Source: Plantago ovata
Lineage: Eukaryota; Streptophyta; Magnoliopsida; Lamiales; Plantaginaceae
Direction of reading: 5' to 3'
Length of the DNA: 64,000 nucleotides
Assembly: GCA_028274465.1 (NCBI GenBank)
Contig: CM051457.1
Location: 30,229,313-30,293,312 of the forward strand
Shown: positions 57,277-64,000 of the stretch, piece after piece
Layout: each line of letters begins with the position of its first letter
Position numbering within the stretch: position 1 is the first letter of the stretch
Position numbers and translations under genes: made by a program
Notes under the pieces: model-generated
Database searches by the model: none
Told to the model about the DNA's origin: nothing
What the model saw: only the letters and a program-made list of their open reading frames with translations

Positions 57277-60200
57277 ATGAAAAGAGGCGTGAAAAGTGGA
57301 GAGGAGCCAGCAGAAAAGCAAGAATTTTTGGGGGAAAAGTTGCTTAGAGCTCGTAAAAGAGGGGGACACACAACCCCTACAGCTCCCTTTTGTAGAATTA
57401 GTAGTAAACTATACTCAAACACAACACCTACTCCTCACAATATTGCCAGTGAGCTAGTACCTCAAGAAACATACAACAACCTTTCCTCTGTTTCAGTCAG
57501 AAAACTTGGTGCCACTCTTTGGGAACTTTATCACTACACTCTCCCTCTTGCTACTACTACCATGAACAACGGTGCTCCTCCGCCGCGTCTCCGCCGTCTC
57601 CACCACCGCCACCATAACTACGCCGATGATGATCCTTCACCTATTGTACCTCAACAGGTAAAGCCTTTATAATGTTTTTAATTAACTAACCAGTGCATAA
57701 GCACTTAGTATTAGTACATATTAGTACAGCCCTTTTGGTATTTAAGTTTGTTTGGGGGTTAATCTTGGATTTTATAATTTTGGGAGTTGGGAATCTAGTT
57801 GGTTATTAATTTTGTTTGGTGGAATTCTTATTACTGTGGTTGTTGTTTATTGATGAGCAGGAGTTTGAATGTTTATGAGATTTTTTTTTTGTTTGGTCCC
57901 AGGAATTTAATGTGGGGGTACTACTATGATTTTGTAACTGTTTTGGTGATGGTTTGTTTCTGTTTAATCAATGTTCCTCTCTTGATCAGCCTCTTGTACA
58001 CCAGCTAATAAAAGAATAGACATTGCATCTTTACCTGTCTGATGGAGTTTTCACTCCCAAATTAAGGCCTCTTTGGTATACCATCTAGAGAATTGGTTGT
58101 CTCTTTATGTTGGACCATTTCATTTGTCTTCAAGTAATTGGTTCAACTGGAGCATCTGGTGATCTGTAACTTGATTCTTTTCAGCAATTGGTTTTGTTTT
58201 CTTCTTTTTTAAACAAAAAGAATTGAACTTAAATTGAAGCGCAAAGATAGTTCATACAAACTCATAGAGGAGAGGGGATATCGGGGCATATCCCCCCGAG
58301 TCAAAACTGCAAAATGAAAAGGCCCAAGAAGATACAATAAAGAAGTTTTAATCTGAATCTAAAACTTGATTAGTTCATCATTACCTTGTAATAAGTGATG
58401 AATATCACCTGATTAGATGTGAGTTGTGGTTTGGTGTGCCATGAAGTCTGTGCTTCTGGTTTCGAGTATCTTTCATTGCTTAGAGGAATCTACACGTGCT
58501 TTAGGGTTGCTGCATTAGTGGTTTTTGACCTTATAGCTGTGTTTGAAGCTCATAACTTGAGGCAGCCAAGCTTCATTTGCTAATCCCTTGCCTTACTTAT
58601 GGCAGCCAGGAAGTTCTAGTAGTTTGAGGAGGCATCTTGCTGCTTCACTTATGCAACATCATCGCTCCATTGATCGGAGTAATTATGCTATGCAACCTGT
58701 ATCACCTGCAAGTTATGGAAGTTCTATGGAGGTACCACCATTCCAGCCCCTGTGTTTCTATTTGTCTTTCTCTTTTCCTGACTTGATGAAACGTCATTCT
58801 AATTGCATTTTCATACCCATAGGTAACCAATAGCATCTATAGTTCCTGTAGTCCAGCCACTATACAGTTATTCTTCAATTCTGCTCTTTTACATTGGTTC
58901 AACAGGAAGAAAAAAAAAACAGATATGTAGGTGATGCATGAACCCAAGTTAACTTCTCCACATATATCATGGATTAATAAAAAAATAAACATTTGTACCC
59001 CAGAAATGCAATGCAAAAATTATTGAGTAAAAACTAAAAAGTACGAAATATGTAGTAATTGAAAGTGAAATGTCAATCTATGTTTATTTCGAGTTGAATA
59101 GAGATGTGATATGTCTTGAAACATTGGGTGGATACTTTAGGAACCATACATATGAGATCTCTTTACAGTTATAATGTCAGAAATGTAAGGACTCTTTACA
59201 GTATATGCCGCTTTTGAGTCACTTCACTTATGATAAATGGTAGGTAATACAAACGAGCCCCAAGATCTTAGCTCAATCACCTTGGTCTGACTGAGGTCTG
59301 TACTGCAAAAACTTATTACGAACTTTCCAAAGCGATCATTTTATTTCAGCCAGTGGGTGAATTCATTTTGCTAACTACGTAACCCTTTTGTGTTTGTTCT
59401 TTTTGAAATATTATCCATGCTATTTAGGCACTAACTTCCTTTTCAAAATGAATGTGTATTGCAGATTACACCATATAACCCTGTGGTTACACCTTCTAGC
59501 TCCATAGAACCAAAAGGGAGAACTGGGGAAACTAGTTTCAACTTAAAAACATCTACAGAACTGCTCAGAGTGTTAAATCGTATCTGGGGCTTGGAAGAGC
59601 AGCATGTATCTAATGTGGCTCTTGTCAAAGCACTAAAGAAGGATCTAGAACATGCTCGTTCCCGTATTAAAGAGCTTGTGCGCTCACAGCATGCTGATCG
59701 GCGTCAGATGGATGAAATGATGAAGCAAATCACAGAAGACAAATTAGTCAGAAAGGGCAAGGAGCAGGACAGAATCAGTTCTGCTATTGACTCCATGAGG
59801 GCTGAATTGGAAGATGAGAGGAAGTTAAGGAAACGATCAGAGTGCCTGCACAGAAAACTAGCAAGGGAATTATATGATGTTAAGACAAGCCTAGCTAGTG
59901 TTTCAAATAAACTAGATGAAGAAAGAAAGTCGCGTAGTCTCTTGGAAGATCTTTGTGATGAATTTGCATGGGGGATAAGAGATTATGAGAAGGAACTGCA
60001 TGCCCTTAGACAAACATCTGAAAAAGATTGGGCTGAAAGACCCAATTGTGATAAGTTAATTCTTCATGTTTCTGAATCGTGGCTCGATGAACGAATGCAA
60101 GCAGGAAATAGTGCTGGAGAAACAAAGTCTGCTTTGGAAAAATTGAGGCCTGAGATTGAAGCTTTTCTACATGCTAACAGAAGTCATAATAGTAAACATG

Positions 60201-60958
60201 ATGTGAGCCACGTGACTAAGGATCTCAACTACAGGAGAAGTTCTCTTGAATCGATACCCCTGAATATGGTTGTGAGTGCTCCTAGAGATGATGAGGATGA
60301 TGATAATGAATCTCTTGGCAGCGATTCAAATTGTTTTGAACTAGAAAAAGTGATTGAATCTAACCAGAAACCTCGCAGTGATGAAACGTGGAGGCAAAAG
60401 CAGGTAAAGAAGAAGCTTGCATTCTCTGAAAGGGGAATAGGCCAGACATCTGGTTTGCAGGTGAAATTCGATGAACAAATGGCCCAAGCCATGTCACATG
60501 GTGAAGTCGCTAACCGGGTTGAAGTTGCAGAGCAGATAATGAATGGAAAGGGGAGTCCACTTGAAACTAACATTTCACAGAACTACGAAAGACACGAAGA
60601 GGCAAAAGAAAGTAGTTCTGAGAGGAAGAACGAGCATGATGCAATTACTTCTTTGAATTCTAATCATATTATTGACAATTTAATCAGAAATCACTATTTG
60701 TTGACGGAAGGTGGGCAACTACCGCAGGATAAAGACTATGGGATAACCTCTTCCGCCTGGAGAAGTCATCCAAGCCCTGTACGCAAATGGACTGAGAAAC
60801 TACCATCACATGATCTTGACATTTCTGAATCATCTTCCAAGGTACCTCCAGATTTGAAGCAAAACACACTGAAGTCAAAGCTGTTGGATGCAAGAATCAG
60901 GGGTCAGCGTTCGCGCTCACGTCCAAAAGCTTCTCTCACAACTTCTCGTAATGAATGA
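57277..60958 (+). CDS. BRANCHLESS TRICHOMES-like coiled-coil protein
   Basis: Three exons (57277-57657, 58606-58731, 59465-60958), all phase 0, give 666 residues. The family (Arabidopsis At1g50660/At1g64180/At5g41620 type) is plant-specific and related to BRANCHLESS TRICHOMES, which links to cytoskeletal control of cell shape; the molecular activity of these longer members is not settled. Exon 1 has the conserved start (GEKLLRARKRGGHTTPTAPF) and KLGATLWELYHY. Exon 2 carries LRRHLAASLMQHHRSIDR. The core (about 185-360) is a long coiled coil beginning TSTELLRVLNRIWGLEEQH and including LVKALKKDLEHARSRIKELV, RKLRKRSECLHRKLAREL and LLEDLCDEFAWGIRDYE. The C-terminal 300 residues are charged and disordered, ending KLLDARIRGQRSRSRP. 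No membrane segment. The gene ends 510 bp from the convergent C45 gene. Confidence 0.92.
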
Positions 60959-61468
60959 TGCAGTTTTTCCAAGTTCGGTAACTTTTCTATATTCTCAGAA
61001 ACTTGTATATTTGGAAGCCCTATTACTCCTGGGTTATATGCTGCTCATGGAACCTCACTCTGTTTGTGGGAGTTTATGTGGTTGCATGGTGCGGTTGTCA
61101 ATCTGTGCACTAGCTCAAGGTGAAAAATGTGGTATATGTTGAAATCTTGGGACATCAATATTCTGAAGCAAAGTGGAAGAGAAGAGTAGGTACATGTTGA
61201 ATATGTTGTGCAGTGTTCTTGATTTTTTTTTTTTTACCAGTTTACGTAAAAATGATTTCGATGTATTAGGTTATAGCCTTTTCAGTGTTGATATTCTAGT
61301 TCCTTTCGGCTTCACTAATTAAAAAAGTACATGAAATAGGAGAAATTTGCTCTAACATTTTTATTGCTATAACTGTGAAATAAATGTTATGTGTAGTGTA
61401 CTCTATATGGAATTTACTTGAGGCAGCTGGGATTCTGAAAAATCATCTTGAAGACCTTTGCTTCTGTA

Positions 61469-63078
61469 TCATACCATTGAGAGGACGAAGGAAGTTTTCC
61501 TGTCCTTCGGGTTCCCTTCTGTGATTGTGAATGTCTTCTCGTCGAGATCTATTAAAACTGTGCACAGCGTGTACAGTAACGGACCTGGAATCCAGGCCAA
61601 GACCAGAAAAGTTGTCACTTGTCATGCTCATGCATTCATCTTGCAGGAAAATTCATGCTGCTTATTTAACTTACCAGTCATGTAGATAGGATATTTCGGG
61701 TCATTTCCGTCTCCAAGCAGTGATAGAAAGTCGGTTTTTGATCCTTTAGGCAGCATATCAGCTCTCTTCTGTCTACTTATTGAATTCTCATCTTGTGCCT
61801 TCAAAGATAACAACTGTGATTGTGTTATCTGGATATGAATGCAAGTTGCAACTTGAAATCAGAATATGTAGTGAGATACCTGCTGAACTTTGAGATGAAG
61901 GTACATATTGGCATGGAAGAATGGCTGTTGTCCTATTTCATGGACTGAGTAGCGATTTCTTGACGCTGTTTCAACATTTAGAATCCTCCGGGTCTTTATG
62001 TCGATCAGATTGTAACTATGTCCTATAGAGACCTCTGTTGAGCAAATCCTCTGGAATCACACGGTAAGTATGCTAGTTCATCAGAATAAGAGAAGTTTAG
62101 ACATTCAAGATCCAAGATTTAAGAATGTAGAGCTTACTGCCAACGCATCATCGATGTTTTGTGCTTCTAGTAAGTCCCTGGAGATAAAGTTCCTGCCCAC
62201 AGCTCCAGCTACAATCTCGTTTTCAGATGGCGGAACAGAGTTCAGCGTAAAGGCCTGCAGAAATTCATATGATTTCAGGTACGAACGAACTTTTCCCTTT
62301 CCCTTCGCCACCCTACTAGCAGTTTATTTACATTTTTCATTTGCACAGGAAGAAAAAAAAATAATAGTAATACCAGTCCATGAGAATTGAACCCAAAAGC
62401 ACAGCTTGGAAGCTCCCCCGCATATGTATAAGCAGTAAATGTAACTCCATTTGCCAGAATTCCCTTAACCAAATAACTGCAACAAAACTACCATAGATTA
62501 AAAAGCTCTCATCTCTTCCCTATCCACACACTCTTTCCATCTCAGATCCAATCTGCACTTACGTATGACCAACTAGCGCGACATTCGCGTCCTCATTATG
62601 AGCCGCAGCAGCCATCGAGTCACTCACAACTAAAACATCCGAACAATCATCAACCGTGTCCTCCAAGAACTGCTCTTCCGTCTTTGAAACGAAAGGAAGT
62701 ATCTCTTTTCTGAAGTTAAGCAGCATTATCTGTTGAAAAAAACACAACAACATTAGCCTAACTGAATCTCCCATAAACTAGATTAAGTATGGAGAACATG
62801 GAGTCGTGTACTTCAAGAAACGGAGTGTCGCTTCCGTCAGCGGTTCCTTTGAGTTCATCCCAGTAGGCAGGGTATCTTTTCTGGTTGTTTTCAGAGAGGG
62901 ATTTGAGGAGGGGCTGTGAGTTTGGAGATTGAGCATATGGGAGAAGCTGGTTCTTGAGAATGAGGTCTTTAGACAATCTTGATTGAATCAGTTTAGAGAA
63001 GTTTTGGCCTATTTGAAATCCCATTTCATAACTGTTCTTGCAAGGGCCAACTTCAAACATTGGCAGCAACTGCTCCAT
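61469..63078 (-). CDS. Peptidase C45-like NTN hydrolase (acyl-transferase family)
   Basis: Seven exons on the minus strand (63078-62812, 62729-62563, 62476-62374, 62254-62138, 62050-61880, 61813-61675, 61584-61469) join in frame to 359 residues. C45 proteins are related to fungal acyl-CoA:6-APA acyltransferase: NTN hydrolases that mature by self-cleavage before a cysteine nucleophile. The plant substrate is unknown to me. Landmarks are MFEVGPCKNSYEMGFQIGQ near the start, DDCSDVLVVSDSMAAAAHNE (the Cys is the candidate nucleophile), YTYAGELPSCAFGFNSHGL, VPPSENEIVAGAVGRNFISR, GHSYNLIDIKTRRILNVETA and the C-terminal MTGPLLYTLCTVLIDL. The start at 63078 (MEQLLPMFEV) is chosen because the frame upstream opens only with GTG after a splice-like TAG; an extra 5' exon is possible. 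No signal peptide. Confidence 0.9.
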
Positions 63079-63126
63079 TTTCAGTTTGATGCTTGCAGCT
63101 TGCTCTTCAAAAACTTTTTGAGGCAC

Positions 63127-63880
63127 CTACCTTATCTTCATTTCTCAGGTTTTATATGTACACAGTACACCATCATTATTTACCGTCAATTCTTCGCCAT
63201 ATAAGGTCTTCTCCCACATCCAATAGAATCCTGCCGCGTGGAAGTATATTTATTGTGAGCTGAGCCTCAGACTACTTTGGGCTTCTTTTGAGATTTTGTT
63301 TTTTTTTCCTTACTACCCCACTCTTCCTTCCTACTCCTTTATTCCTTTATGGACCTGGGCTTTCAGAACCACCGGTTCAAATTCACCATATATGAGGAAC
63401 CTTACGGTTTCAGTTCTAGAACCGGGAACCACCGGTTCTTGGATAATTTTTTTATCTTTTTTCTTTTTAAATGTTGAAATTAGAGTTTTCACCTCTAATT
63501 TATAGAATAACATCCGTAATTACCTTAAAGGCTTAACTCTAATTACTCGTAGTAATTAGAGTCTCTAGTTATTCATACTAATTATCTCTAATTACATGAA
63601 TGCACTAATTGTGTATAGTTGGGGGGTTTCTAAATTCTAATTATTGGAGTGTAACAACTCTAATTACCCATCAAATCAGTCGGTTCCATAGTTCTATAAC
63701 CTATAGTTTCTAGAACCATAGAACTGTTTGGTTTGCCATGGTTCCTCGATTCCATAAATATAATGGAACCGTAACTGCCCAAGACTGTTATGGTTCTGGA
63801 ACTGTGAATCGGCAGTTTCGATTCTAGAATCATAACCGTCAATTCGGTTAGGTTTGCAATTATCGGTTCGATTTGGTCGG
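63127..63880. other. C45 promoter region and degenerate GGTTC-rich repeat
   Basis: The first about 150 bp is the probable C45 leader and promoter. From 63370 to 63870 words such as ACCACCGGTTC, TTCTAGAACC and GGTTCCATAG recur in both orientations, suggesting an old foldback transposon. No target duplication was found. Confidence 0.4.
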
Positions 63881-63992
63881 ACCACCTTATAACTCCAAAT
63901 ACACCTATACCAACCTTATAACTCCGTTGGGATTCAAATTCCTATTCCAACACCCTTACCAGTTACTACTAGACCACCTTATAACTCCTAAC
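63881..63992 (-). mobile_element. tRNA-derived SINE fragment, same family as at 33475
   Basis: The minus strand shares GGAGTTATAAG, GGTAAGGGTGTTG, a decayed B-box (AATTTGAATCCC), GGAGTTATAAG and GGTATAGGTGTATTTG in the same order as the SINE at 33475-33717. The 3' third and tail are missing. Confidence 0.7.
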
Positions 63993-64000
63993 CTTTTTTG

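Overview
The window is nuclear DNA from a flowering plant, most likely a dicot. The evidence is AT-rich sequence with GT-AG introns, plant-only gene families (dirigent protein, EIN3-like factor, SAWADEE-homeodomain protein, CHX antiporter, UGT83A-like glycosyltransferase) and typical plant transposons (L1-type LINEs with a C-terminal RNase H domain, tRNA-derived SINEs, Stowaway, hAT and Mutator MITEs, a solo LTR and a Helitron end). I cannot name the species from sequence alone.

Gene layout. 0.4-6 kb: a broken UDP-glycosyltransferase (+), a single-exon dirigent gene (-) and a two-exon EIL3/SLIM1-type transcription factor (+). 7.5-12.2 kb: repeats, including a degenerate satellite-like array split by a Mutator-type MITE and a 0.64-kb direct duplication. 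12.5-14.8 kb: a small unrecognised two-exon gene with two broken relatives arranged tail-to-tail and head-to-head, so that the cluster is a nested inverted repeat. 15.5-18.8 kb: a nine-exon SHH1-like gene (RNA-directed DNA methylation). 22.7-28.6 kb: a CHX17/18-type cation/H+ antiporter (-) with a long 5'-UTR intron. 29-46 kb: mostly mobile elements, many with target-site duplications that can be read directly, including a retroelement that holds both a solo LTR and a Mutator-type element. 47-48.5 kb: a small three-exon gene of unknown function with a LINE 0.2 kb downstream. 51-52.3 kb: an F-box/LRR remnant. 54-56.6 kb: a likely non-autonomous Helitron carrying a small spliced transcription unit. 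57.3-63.1 kb: a convergent pair, a BRANCHLESS TRICHOMES-like coiled-coil gene (+) and a peptidase C45-like NTN-hydrolase gene (-).

The genes do not form a pathway. The most distinctive features are (i) the nested inverted duplications around the small gene at 14.3 kb, an architecture able to make long hairpin RNA, and (ii) two members of one Mutator-type MITE family (29.7 and 44.5 kb) that share a layout of terminal repeat, pyrimidine tract, internal cluster of short palindromes and conserved 3' block. The palindrome cluster is greatly expanded in the second copy. Exon boundaries were set by hand from splice consensus and reading frame; target-site duplications were read by eye.
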